A stretch of DNA of 64,000 nt from contig CAJNOJ010000001.1 in the NCBI GenBank assembly GCA_905250025.1, forward strand, positions 930,001 through 994,000, read 5' to 3'. A program made the position numbers and the translations under genes. Every line of letters starts with the position of its first letter. Positions within the stretch are counted from its first letter, which is position 1. This document shows positions 24,211 through 36,374 of the stretch, piece by piece. The notes under the pieces were generated by a model, which saw nothing but the letters and a program-made list of their open reading frames with translations, searched no databases and had not been told where the DNA came from. This stretch comes from Adineta ricciae. Its lineage: Eukaryota; Rotifera; Eurotatoria; Adinetida; Adinetidae.

Positions 24211-25317
24211 TTATTTCGGTCGTCCAAATGCAGCTTGAATATAACCCCATTCATCTTTAGCTGTCGGTTGTTGATGCGCTGCTCGCTGAATAGCTTCACT
24301 ATCACATATTTGTGGAATAGCTAATATTTTTACAAAGTTATATTGACTTATTGGTTCGCCAAAATACTTATTACAACCATAATTAAATGAGAAGCATTGT
24401 AATATTGGTTCTCCTTCTCCTCTCGCTACCCTTGGAAATAAAGTAATAATTATTTCTCCAAGTTTTCTTCCAATATATCCAAAAACAAGACCACTTATAA
24501 AACCAACTACAAAATTACCAATACCAGGCATAAGACTTCCTATAGCCGTACCAATATATGAACCAACATTGTCGATTGTGATTTTGGTGATTTGAAGAGT
24601 CAATTTCTCTAATGCTTGTCCACTTTTGTCCATTAATGTCAAGATGAGGTCTTTTGCTTCCACAATAACGGATAAAGCTAACATTCCTAATTTAACTTTA
24701 TTTTCTGATAGATAACGTAAGTATCTATTTTTAACAAGCGGATCTTCTGGATCAAGAACATTAATTGATGTGATATTTTCATTAAATTGATCAATATGTG
24801 CTTTATTTATACCAATGTTTCTATCAACGATTGAAGGGACTGATGCAGCTTGAGATTGGCACGCACCATCTGGAATGCCTTCAAAATTATAAACACTTTT
24901 CCCCGAGCCTTTTGATTCAAATTGCGGAATAACAGACTCATTCCGAAAATTTGTATATCCACTTTTATCTAAATTGATTTCTAATATTTTTTGTCCAGTG
25001 CGAACAGCTTCAGGTACACCGTTGTTTTGAAATTTTAATACTTTAGGTAAATTTTCACTTATCCATTTTTGAGATTGTGTTTTAGAAAATCCAATATTTC
25101 GAAGAACTTCTTCTATTTCAGCCGTACACGCTTTTCGATAAACTTGAACTTGATTGATTTTATGTGCATACATTGTTCCTTTTATAGCGTCCCATATTGG
25201 TCCATGAAGTAATTGAACAGCATCAGCTTCTGGGATATTTCGAAAGTTTAATTCGATTTGATTTGTTTCACCATTTTCGGACGATGTTTGAATTCGAAAA
25301 TGATTCGTCTCATTCAT
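24211..25317 (-). CDS. Unknown intronless protein with a glycine-zipper hydrophobic segment
   Basis: The gene is a single exon of 368 aa with a clean ATG at 25317. I do not recognise the family. There is no signal peptide. The N-terminal two thirds is soluble-looking. At about 245-290 there is a long Gly-spaced hydrophobic stretch (IGTAIGSLMPGIGNF, VVGFISGLVFGYIGRKLG), with GxxxG-type spacing of the kind found in membrane-inserting or oligomerising helices. A preceding helix (ALEKLTLQITKITIDNVG) is amphipathic. The gene lies head-to-head, 996 bp from another intronless orphan (26314-27195), so a shared control region is possible. Base use is more AT-rich than in the conserved genes. A membrane-active function is only an inference. 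Confidence 0.65.
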   Translation of the reverse strand: MNETNHFRIQTSSENGETNQIELNFRNIPEADAVQLLHGPIWDAIKGTMYAHKINQVQVYRKACTAEIEEVLRNIGFSKTQSQKWISENLPKVLKFQNNGVPEAVRTGQKILEINLDKSGYTNFRNESVIPQFESKGSGKSVYNFEGIPDGACQSQAASVPSIVDRNIGINKAHIDQFNENITSINVLDPEDPLVKNRYLRYLSENKVKLGMLALSVIVEAKDLILTLMDKSGQALEKLTLQITKITIDNVGSYIGTAIGSLMPGIGNFVVGFISGLVFGYIGRKLGEIIITLFPRVARGEGEPILQCFSFNYGCNKYFGEPISQYNFVKILAIPQICDSEAIQRAAHQQPTAKDEWGYIQAAFGRPK

Positions 25318-26313
25318 GATAATCTAATTGTTTTAGAATAATATTTACACTAAAAAAGTAAAAGATCATTTTCTCATTGTAAAACGACTTTATATCATTT
25401 TTTGTTATTAAAATTACTGATGAATCATAGTCTATTGCAAAATCGCCAATGCAATCTTAATGATCTATATTTTTCTCTTATAATTGAGAGTTCAATTATG
25501 AAAAGCAGTTTGAACTTATATTATTTTACTAGTACAAAATTTTCTAGAATACTTTTTACCTCAAGACTGGAGTATGATTTAATTTGTTCGTCATGAAATA
25601 TTCTTTGCATATTTATTTTCACAATGAAAAAATGTTTTAATACCGATGATTATCAGTCAATAATTGATACAAAACCTGATGTCTTTTCATTATTTAAAAA
25701 AGTTGGACACATCTACTGGTGGATGGATGTTTTTCTTTTCTTTGTCAGTCTTTCTATTGGTATATTGGCATCCAATAAGTATTCGCTCGATTTCTGATGG
25801 AAGACATGTATGCGCTGATGGAACTACGCCTATATTTATTTCCTCATAAATCGCATCGTTCAGACACAAGACACGCGTTTATATACTCGTCCATACAGAA
25901 GAGAACACAAGAAAACATCATATAAAAGGGCATCAGGATGTATCAGATAAGGAAAATCCATTAGATGAGAAAAATCATATCGTGCATACAGCGTATGTTA
26001 GGGAGATTGTCACATTATGGTGGATGGAATATCATAGTGGAATATTTACTAATTGACTTAATCATTTTGTACCCTGCGCCTCTACTACTGCATTAGAATA
26101 TTCTTTCTTTGTAACTATAGTATACAGTAATAAGTATTACTAATCGAAGTGTGACTTTATCTTCATTTTGTAAAGAAAAGCGAAAAAACTTTTTTTCTCA
26201 ATAGTATCAAACTACATCTCTTTTTCAGATATTTTACAAAACAACAAAATCAATTCATCTTTCACGCATGGGCTTGATTAACATTTTTGTTTAACTCTAG
26301 AAGATCTACAAGA
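25318..26313. other. Intergenic stretch between two divergent orphan genes
   Basis: The region is AT-rich with no convincing ORF; the frames at 25402-25849 look spurious. Both flanking genes are transcribed away from it, so it should carry both promoters. Confidence 0.45.
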
Positions 26314-27195
26314 ATGGCGAACAAAACTAGTGTTTATAATGGAACAACGGAAACTATCAAAGTCCTTTTGTTAGATACGAATAACCGTCAATCTGATCAA
26401 GTGATAGCAGCTGGTCAAATTTGGACAAAAGAAACTGAGTCTGGTTCTAATACTTTAAATATCTTACCATTAACATCAGATCAAAACTTTTTTACTTTTA
26501 CTCTTGAATCCCGTTTTGGTTTCATTATTCAAAGGAAACTGGGAAAATTAGTCATATTACCTGCTGGAAACTCTTCAACTGAATTATGGCGCAATAGGTA
26601 TTATATATCCAAGCAAGAAGCTATTTGGAATAGTTGGTATACAATTCACATGGATGCATTATCAGCGAACCTAGATAGCACCGTGTTGGACGGAATTACG
26701 CGAGGACGCATGGTTTTCAATGAATCGCATGAAACAGTAAAAATTTGTGTTACCGATGAAAATGAACGAAATAGTCATGCAATTTTGAAGCACGGTGAAC
26801 ATATTATAATTAAAACAGCAAATGAATATCTTAGTAACTGTATGAAAGGACGTTCAATCTGTGTATCTGTATTAGATTTTAATTCAGATACACCGGAACA
26901 AGCATGCTTTTCATTAGCAAAATGTTCGACAACTTCTTGGGGAATACAAAACATGCCACGCCGTATTCCCTTCGTCCGCATTAATAAAATTGATGCACAC
27001 TTTACACTTGAAGAAGATGAGATAACAGTCCCGTTTAAATGTTCAATCGAAAACATAAATAAAGATACAATGATGCAATATTTATTGGGAAAAGGATGTT
27101 CTGAAATACGTAAAAATTTCAGGTGGTGTTTCGAAGTAAAACAACTTGGTGATAATCAATATACTGCTCTGGATGGTGGGTGTCCAGTGATGTGA
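26314..27195 (+). CDS. Unknown intronless protein with an internal duplication
   Basis: The gene is a single exon of 293 aa from the ATG at 26314 (MANKTSVYNGTTETIKV); the open frame extends upstream without an ATG. The family is not recognised. It has no signal peptide or membrane segment. Residues from about 7 (VYNGTTETIKVLLLDTNN) and from about 134 (VFNESHETVKICVTDENE) resemble each other, each followed by a turn and a beta-rich stretch, so the protein probably has two related beta domains about 127 residues apart. The C-terminal half contains eight or so Cys, ending CFEVKQLG and GGCPVM. It is divergent from the 24211-25317 gene and shares its intronless, AT-rich style. Confidence 0.65.
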   Translation: MANKTSVYNGTTETIKVLLLDTNNRQSDQVIAAGQIWTKETESGSNTLNILPLTSDQNFFTFTLESRFGFIIQRKLGKLVILPAGNSSTELWRNRYYISKQEAIWNSWYTIHMDALSANLDSTVLDGITRGRMVFNESHETVKICVTDENERNSHAILKHGEHIIIKTANEYLSNCMKGRSICVSVLDFNSDTPEQACFSLAKCSTTSWGIQNMPRRIPFVRINKIDAHFTLEEDEITVPFKCSIENINKDTMMQYLLGKGCSEIRKNFRWCFEVKQLGDNQYTALDGGCPVM

Positions 27196-27603
27196 TGTAA
27201 ATATATGATTAATTTTATTATATCAACATCTGCTTGATATTCTTATTGGAAAAGATTTATAAGACTATGAACAATTTATTCCATTCCCTTCCGATGACAC
27301 AACTAGCGCCTTTAGATTATTCCTATGGCTTATTGTACAATTTTTGCTTTGAAATAAACTTTTATTTTCTTCATATTATACTTTTTCACTACTAAGAAAC
27401 AGTGAATATTATAGATTACGACTAATTTCCAACTATATCGGTATAAATTCACCCACGAAATAATTCTCACTATGACGGTACTGTTCGTTCTTTCTTTATT
27501 GGATGATCGCTGAGAGGAGAAAAAAAAGAAAAAGAAACTAAAGTTACACAAAACAGAAAATAGAACTAGACGAAAATCAAACGATGACGGTAGTGATTAA
27601 TAT
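27196..27603. other. Short gap between convergent genes
   Basis: This holds the 3' regions of the plus-strand orphan and of the minus-strand dihydrolipoyl dehydrogenase. No gene is seen. Confidence 0.4.
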
Positions 27604-29686
<2,083 letters not shown>

Positions 29687-30619
29687 CTGAAATAAAATCA
29701 GTACAATTTAGTTGATATTATTCAAAAAGTCCGAACACTCCTTTCCATTCCGTGTTTTCTTTCGCCATGCCTATGGTAGAAAAAGGTCCCATCCTCGCTC
29801 ACGGTCTCGAGAGTGCCAAACTAGATGTCGCTCAAGAACATAAATATAATAGCTATCATTTAATTAAATGATGAAACTGGCATAGACTCGAAGGAGTAAA
29901 AATATCAATGATCATAAAAATACGCGATTTTCATAGTATCACGGGGAATATTCGATCCGGAAGCAAGATCAAGATATATAAGCATCCACTATCCCAAGGT
30001 ATTGTTTCCTTGCATAAAGCGTTAAGACGTAACTAGAATAGTAATGCCATTTTTATGACGAATTTGTTAAGATTCTAATTCATTATCCGATAAGTAGATG
30101 TCTTAGTTATTCATGAGCCTTCTTATTTCAGCATTTTACCTTTTACTTTGAGTGTACTTTCTTTTCTAATTTTGTCCGTAGAATCAATCGTCAGAAGTTT
30201 AATCTTGGAAGACTCGCACTCTCGTCGACTTCATCTTCTGCAATTAAATGTGATAGACCACGGCTTACTTCAGGCAGTCGATTGAGACTCTCCGCGCACG
30301 AAATAGGGTGACACTTAATTTGCAGAGATATTCGCTGACAGAAGTAAGTGTTGAATATTGAAAAATATGTTTATAAAGTTTTGTGAAATCAATTTTATAG
30401 GAGAAATACAAATACAATACCTTAATTTGATATAAATTGCACGCATCCCGTTGAGTGCATATATAAAAGTAGTGCTGACAACAAAAAGGATCCACTATTG
30501 TCACGCTCATCGTATCAACTTCCGCTATCTTTCTAATTATTTGAAAAATATATACTAAGTATCCTTTTGCCTGTCATATCGCAAGTGTGATTCTCTATCG
30601 CACGTTTTACTCATTCCAA
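29687..30619. other. Divergent intergenic region between DLD and 7TM receptor 1
   Basis: It carries the DLD promoter at its left end and the receptor promoter at its right end, including the TATA box at 30460. The minus frame at 30265-30510 is unsupported. Confidence 0.4.
30460..30468 (+). promoter_or_regulatory. TATA box upstream of 7TM receptor 1
   Basis: TATATAAAA lies about 150 nt upstream of the ATG at 30620. The core (TATATAAAAGTA) is the same as at 19321, in front of the other plus-strand intronless gene. Confidence 0.4.
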
Positions 30620-31660
30620 ATGAATAATAATGTGACACTGCCATTATTGAATATCAACGATACAAGTGGAATATGTCCGCAGCCATTGTATTGGACAAGT
30701 TCAGCGGTGGATAATCGTGTTGCTCGACTAGTTGTTTGCATCATAGCAACATTTACTCATTCTATTTTTTGGTTACAACTCGCCTGTTGCTCGTCTGTCC
30801 GACAAGGTTCAATGCAATGGCTCTATGCATACTTGATCACTGATTTGCTCTTAATCATTCGGTATGTTTCCGTCTATATTGTTTATACCACAACCACAGA
30901 TTGCTATCCGAATCAATCATGGGTTTTATTCATGTACTATTTCGAAGCGACATTCGATAATTACCTGAATATACTCGAAGTATACATTCTTCTAGCTTTA
31001 AATATCTGCCGTTACATTCAAATCGTATACAATCGAAATGTTTATCAACTTTATAGAAAATATTTGCTTGCAGCTCACGTGTGCATTTATACAGTTCCTG
31101 CAATTTCAATATTAATACAGTTTTACGCTGGCTGGTGTCAATTACTAGTTGTTCCAAGAAATTATTGTCAAGTGATGTATACAAATATCTACATCCAAGC
31201 TTTTAATGTTATCACAGCATTTGCCCTTCCTATTGCACTGAATATTATCATCATTTATTGCAGTGTGCGTCATGTCCGTTCGGCGTCAACAGTGCGAGCA
31301 GGTGCACATCATGTTTCTGCACGACAGAAATATAACCGATCGCTAGTAATACAATTTCTTGTTTTCTACACTATCTGGCTTTCATTGTGGTCACCCAATG
31401 TGGTTGCTTTTCAAGTATCGATCGCCGATGGCGATGTTACTCGTTATGTTCGGATGCTCAATTTTGTCGAGATAGCGTTGGATCCCATTATTATCGCTGC
31501 ACTAGATGTTCGTTTTTGGCAAGAATGGCGTCGAGTTATTCTACATCTAAAAGCTAATCATCTTTGTAGTGGAACAAACCCAGCACGAGTTCAACCGACG
31601 ACAACAGCTGCGAATATGCCGTCGGTCAAACAGCCTCGATTGGATGCAACGGCATTGTGA
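30620..31660 (+). CDS. Rhodopsin-like 7TM receptor 1 of a tandem pair, divergent
   Basis: The gene is a single exon of 346 aa. The first ATG of the frame is at 30620 (MNNNVTLPLLNINDT), with N-glycosylation sites ahead of TM1. Seven hydrophobic segments are visible, beginning VVCIIATFTHSIFWLQLACC. The class A hallmarks are altered. The TM3 end is LNICRYIQI, so Asp/Glu of DRY is Cys. TM6 has LSLWSPN in place of CWxP. TM7 has ALDPIIIAALDVRFW, so NPxxY has become DPxxxA. The third intracellular loop is short and basic (VRHVRSASTVRAGAHHVSARQKYNRS). It is clearly related along its whole length to the next gene. The ligand is unknown; chemosensory or peptide reception is a guess. Lineage-specific receptor expansions of this kind are expected in bdelloids. 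Confidence 0.8.
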   Translation: MNNNVTLPLLNINDTSGICPQPLYWTSSAVDNRVARLVVCIIATFTHSIFWLQLACCSSVRQGSMQWLYAYLITDLLLIIRYVSVYIVYTTTTDCYPNQSWVLFMYYFEATFDNYLNILEVYILLALNICRYIQIVYNRNVYQLYRKYLLAAHVCIYTVPAISILIQFYAGWCQLLVVPRNYCQVMYTNIYIQAFNVITAFALPIALNIIIIYCSVRHVRSASTVRAGAHHVSARQKYNRSLVIQFLVFYTIWLSLWSPNVVAFQVSIADGDVTRYVRMLNFVEIALDPIIIAALDVRFWQEWRRVILHLKANHLCSGTNPARVQPTTTAANMPSVKQPRLDATAL

Positions 31661-32147
31661 ATATCGAATTTACGCTTGGCAAATTTATGTATTTCATCGG
31701 CCCATTGGAGTATTATCCTCAAGTCTACCTTGACTTTACAGACAATTATCCTCGAAATACTTCTCCAAAAGCTCAGATGACATGTTAATGTAGAAATTCT
31801 TAACTCAGATTATTAATATTTGAAATGGTGGAGCTAAAGAAAAGAATGTAGCAAATTTGACCTCTGCGTATGTTTAATAAAAGCTGATTTTCATCAAACA
31901 AATGGAAAAGTAAGACGGCGATGAGGCGTTCGGCTTTCATACACTAGAAAGGCAAGATTAAAGGAAGCTTAAGCGAATCTCACATCATGTCATATATGAT
32001 TTTGTCTTTTTGATAAACTTTGCGTTGATACAAAGGACTTTTTATAATTCTAAACCTCCACTTATCGTGATGCGTAATAAAAATCATTAGCATACTTAGT
32101 TTAGTGAAATTCATAAATTTTCCGGTCAGTTTTACCTTCATCATAGG
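31661..32147. other. Spacer between tandem 7TM receptor genes
   Basis: This 487-bp spacer should hold the 3' UTR of receptor 1 and the promoter of receptor 2. No strong TATA like that of receptor 1 is seen. Confidence 0.4.
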
Positions 32148-33137
32148 ATGCGCTCTTTTGAAATAAACAACACTAGCACTTCACCTATACTCGCTGTTAC
32201 ATGGAAACAATCTGCAATTGAAAGTCAACGATTGAATTTTATTGTATGCATTATTGCATCATTCATTCATGCTCTATTCTGGCTTCAACTTGTTTTCTAT
32301 CCAGTCGTCCGACAAAAAGCATTACAATGGATTTATGCATATCTGATCGTAGATATTCTTCTACTATTACGCTTCTTTCTCCTTTATATTGTTCATACAA
32401 AGTACCGTAGCTTTACATCAAATGTACTTTGGACACTAGTTGTCTGTTACATCGAAGCAGCCGTTGACAATTATTTGAACATACTTGGAGTTTATATTTT
32501 ATTAGCTTTGAACATCAGTCGTTATATGCAAATCGCGCACAATCGAAATGTTTATGACAAACACCCTCAGTGGTTGATTCTATTCCATTTAAGTATCTGT
32601 TTAGCACCTTTCCTGTTCTTATTCATACAATTTCTTGTTGGATGGTCGAAATTAAAACAATCAAACGATGATCTTTGTGATTCATACTCTGTAAACGTAT
32701 ACATTCAAATCCTAAACATTTTTGTTGCTTTTGCCTTTCCCATTGCTTCGAATATTTTTGTTATCGCTCTTAGCGTTCGCCATGTTCGTCTGACGTCAAC
32801 ACTACGACGAACTGTTCATCATGTTTCTGCACGTGAGAAGTACAACCGATCGTTAGTTATACAATTTCTCGTTTTTTATATTGTTTGGCTTTCGTTATGG
32901 TCACCGAACGTCATCAGTTATCAGCTCATAACGGGCACGGACGAGATTACATTGATCACTCGATTACTCAATTCCATTGAAATAGCTTTGGATCCGATCA
33001 TCGTTGGTGCATTGGACGTACGATTTTGGCAAATATGGAAAAAACTTTGTTCGAATTTCAAGTGCTTCAATCTTCGGAAAAGAGTACGAAGGTCAATAAA
33101 AGTCGTACCTGCTCACAAGCGAGAAAATATATATTAA
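32148..33137 (+). CDS. Rhodopsin-like 7TM receptor 2 of a tandem pair, divergent
   Basis: The gene is a single exon of 329 aa, a diverged tandem duplicate of the preceding receptor. Shared blocks include ILLALNI(C/S)RY, NRNVY, a TM5 end followed by SVRHVR, HHVSAR.KYNRSLVIQFL, WLSLWSPNV and DPII..ALDVRFW. TM3 ends NISRY instead of DRY, and TM7 has DPIIVGALD instead of NPxxY, the same departures as in copy 1, so they predate the duplication. The N-terminus (MRSFEINNTSTSP) has one or two sequons. The C-tail is short and basic (RKRVRRSIKVV). It should couple to G proteins through the conserved Arg of the (C/S)RY triplet, but this is inferred. Confidence 0.8.
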   Translation: MRSFEINNTSTSPILAVTWKQSAIESQRLNFIVCIIASFIHALFWLQLVFYPVVRQKALQWIYAYLIVDILLLLRFFLLYIVHTKYRSFTSNVLWTLVVCYIEAAVDNYLNILGVYILLALNISRYMQIAHNRNVYDKHPQWLILFHLSICLAPFLFLFIQFLVGWSKLKQSNDDLCDSYSVNVYIQILNIFVAFAFPIASNIFVIALSVRHVRLTSTLRRTVHHVSAREKYNRSLVIQFLVFYIVWLSLWSPNVISYQLITGTDEITLITRLLNSIEIALDPIIVGALDVRFWQIWKKLCSNFKCFNLRKRVRRSIKVVPAHKRENIY

Positions 33138-34193
33138 AATGAAATGTATGTCGTCGTCATGAAGCTGTTTGCAAAAGACTGGTCAAAGTCTTCTGCATTT
33201 ACCGAGTTCCCGATGAACTGCTAATGAACAGTTGATCAAGGACGTTGATGTATGACTTAGTAAAAACTTTCGATAATTGAATACCTTCACTCGCACATAT
33301 TTTCGCATGCCGAAAACAACAGACACTTACTACACCTGCTAGTCATTTTCATCGTTCTGCTCCCGTTTTACATATGTAAACAAGACAGAAATTATAATGT
33401 CGACGAACATTAGAGACTGCCAGTTACATGTAAATTTCTCTGCAACATAAGTCGCACCTGGATTGATTTGCATAGACAATTCGATCAGCATAAGATCACG
33501 TTAGGAAAAGTGCGTCCTTTAGGAAGAAAAAAAATCGCAAGTGTTCAACGCATTGGTTGTCCTGTCTATTAGAGAGGCTTCGGTCGAAACAACAAAAACA
33601 TGCGCGTTGTGTAAATTTTTCAATAAAATATTCGAGTAGAAGAAAAAATAAGTTTGACATGGCGTTTTTCTTTCTTTCATTCTTTCGATATTTTAATCAA
33701 TACAACACTTTCATCCTCTTAGGATGAGTGGAGAGTAAGTTATGTTAATGGTAACTAAGATGCCACTCTCGAAATCTGCATCTCTTCCATTGAGTTTGTT
33801 TGAGATGAAAGCCACAAAATTTCGAAAATAAAAAATCAAATCATGCGGCTTACTGTCAATTCATTCAAACTTGATCTACTAATGCCGATTCGTCTCTGAA
33901 AACAAAACAGGTTGCAAACAATTCTCTCTTGTTCAATAAAGCAAAATCGAAAAATTCAAGTTTATATAAATAAATAAATATATCTGTCATAGTACAAAGT
34001 TCCAATTGGAAGAATACACTCTATCCGCAATCTTGATTGAATGTCAAATACCCAAACTGAACACATGTGTATCCGTTGGAACATACCGGAGGAGGGAAAA
34101 CACACGGAGACACGCAAAAATAAACGAAGTAAAAGCACACACACGAAGCAAATGTCAATATTCGGCCCATAAAAACTTCACCGGGAATTGAAA
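33138..34193. other. Intergenic stretch, nothing recognised
   Basis: It lies between the plus-strand receptor 2 and the minus-strand EF-hand gene (convergent). A TAAA-type run lies at 33968-33980. The 33962-34191 frames on both strands are spurious. Confidence 0.4.
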
Positions 34194-34718
34194 TTAAAAG
34201 TGACCACAGACTATATCTCGTCCAACACCTCGCAGAATCATTTGACTGAACTCATCGAAATTGATATAATTGTGTCCATCTCTGGCGACTTTGTTAATGT
34301 ACCCTAAGAGCGTTTCTTTGCTCATTATCGGATGTAAAACAGATAGGAAGCCGGCTAATTCTTCGACATCGATCGTATTCGACGAGTTTTTGTCGAGCAA
34401 ACGAAATGCTTCGCGAACTTCCTCGGCAGCATACGTTCCCATCATGAATGGACGAAGAATAGTAACGAATGTGTCGAATGGTAAAACATAACGTTGGTAT
34501 TGTACTTTGTTTGCAATGCGTTCGTATTCGGTGCGCGTAATCGATGCTTGGTAAGTTCTCGTTCGTTTTTCCGTTTTCGTTTGCATATTCTCTAAGACTT
34601 GCTCTTCGCGAACTTCATCGTATTCGTAAACGATCTCAGTGACTTGTCCATATCGTCGGTAAATTGTTTCAGTAACCGTATAGTGTAAATCAGTCATAAT
34701 GTCTATTGTTTCTCGCAT
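34194..34718 (-). CDS. Small EF-hand calcium-binding protein
   Basis: The gene is a single exon of 174 aa (a second in-frame Met at 34697 would give 167 aa). The N-terminal half is charged and Tyr-rich (YRRYGQVTEIVYEYDEVREE) with no known fold. The C-terminal half resembles a calmodulin-type EF pair. Loop 1 is DKNSSNTIDVEE, with Asp at positions 1 and 9 and Glu at 12, and should bind Ca2+. Loop 2 (RDGHNYINFDEF) is one residue off the consensus and probably weak. A helix EEVREAFRLLDKN precedes loop 1 as in calmodulin-like proteins. It could be a Ca2+ sensor, partner unknown. No signal peptide or membrane segment is seen. Confidence 0.75.
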   Translation of the reverse strand: MRETIDIMTDLHYTVTETIYRRYGQVTEIVYEYDEVREEQVLENMQTKTEKRTRTYQASITRTEYERIANKVQYQRYVLPFDTFVTILRPFMMGTYAAEEVREAFRLLDKNSSNTIDVEELAGFLSVLHPIMSKETLLGYINKVARDGHNYINFDEFSQMILRGVGRDIVCGHF

Positions 34719-36374
34719 AAATATCTTTTTGCAAAGTGTATATAAAAGAAAAACAATCTGCCGTTATTTTTTTTTGGTAAGAGGAAGAAAACGCGTAAGA
34801 AATCTTATAACGGCGAGGTTGCTGAATTTTATAAATCGAATAAGCCGAAGAAAAAACGAAGAAGAACAAGCTGAAGAATCATTGAAATGAAAACAAGAAA
34901 AAAAAATAAATGAGAAAATTAGAAAAATAAATTAATCTCAATGTTCGCGAGAGTTTTTCGACAGGTAATGAAACAATAATATTTGTTGCAAAACGTTCTT
35001 TGCCACCAAGCAATCGTCAATGCGCATGTTTTTGAATTGATTTTTTTAATGTTATTCTAATGATTGTTTAGGCTATGTTATGACAAGTGAATTTCGTACG
35101 GTTACGTTAATTTCTATGATTTCTTGATAGTGGCAAGGAAATTAGAGATACATGATGTCTATTTACACGAACCTGCGAGCAAAAAATACGTTTGACATAC
35201 GAAAATAAGAAGTAGATCTTATCGGCAAATTACCAGGAATATTTTCCCGGTGATTTCTTTCGAACAGAAGACCATATTGGGAATCAACTTGACTTAGTTC
35301 GATCTCAAGACGCTCTGATTGGGTGTGCTGACGCGTCAACGATCGTTTAGAGAAGTGAGCAATAGTATTCGGTAGTCTGGCTTCGAACGTACCGCATGAA
35401 AATGTCGATCATAAGCAATGTATGAAGGTAGAAAAACAACTGAATAACAGCATGACAAAAATGACATAAACACTTAATTATTGAATCTTTTCGGTGATTT
35501 ATTTCTAAGTGAAAATGAAAAAGAAAATGTTATGCATGTGTCCAATAATAACATTAGTTTAGGTGGCAGATACAGCCGAGTTTTTTTTTCAAAATATTTT
35601 TGTTTATCTTTCAAGAAATTCATTTAGTTCAATTTGTTTGTTTTCATTTCTATATTCGAACGTGGAGAAACAAATCGAATTGTTTACTTGTGGTTTTGTC
35701 CTGCATTCAAGACAAATGACGTACATACACAAACGATCATTTATTGAGGTTTGCTGATGAAATAATCACATGTTGATTCCTAATAATATGATGCGAAAAA
35801 GAAAAGATTCATGGAGTCTATTGTGAATCCTTCAAAGTGAATTCATAAACGAGCACTGTATGTCTGATCGATTCGACGAGGAATCGTTGTAGAATTCGAT
35901 AGAAAAGATAAATAATCCAATGTTCCAGGATAACCGTTGATCCTTTTTTTCTTAGCTACAATGAATGCTTCGTGCTCCTATTCCTTGAAATTCTTCGCTC
36001 TTCAACTGATATATTTCCTGTTACTTTCAGAATACAAATCCGGATATAAAATAGAAGCATTAATTCTTGGAGGCAAAAATGTCTTTTTCTCTCGCTTTAA
36101 TATTTTGATTAATATAATCAAGCAGAATATGAAATTCTTTGCTTGACGTCGCATTTCTCTTTCTCTTTCTTTACTTCCTTATTGTGCTGTTCATCAGCGC
36201 CCTCTTGTGTAGATTTCTGCTCACGTCAAAATCGATTCAGTCACGCAGTAGTATCTCAAAGAATAAATAAATAATCGTCTAAAGACTTCGAGTTTGATTC
36301 ATTTACTTGAATAATATGTGACGAAAGACTTTTTGACATCGTCATTTTTAGATTGTCGACGGCAAACGACGAAC
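34719..36374. other. Long divergent intergenic region, no gene seen
   Basis: It lies between the EF-hand gene (minus) and SERINC (plus). Frames at 34699-34890, 35563-35757 and 35937-36146 are short, low-complexity and show no family pattern. Promoters of both neighbours should lie here. Confidence 0.4.
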
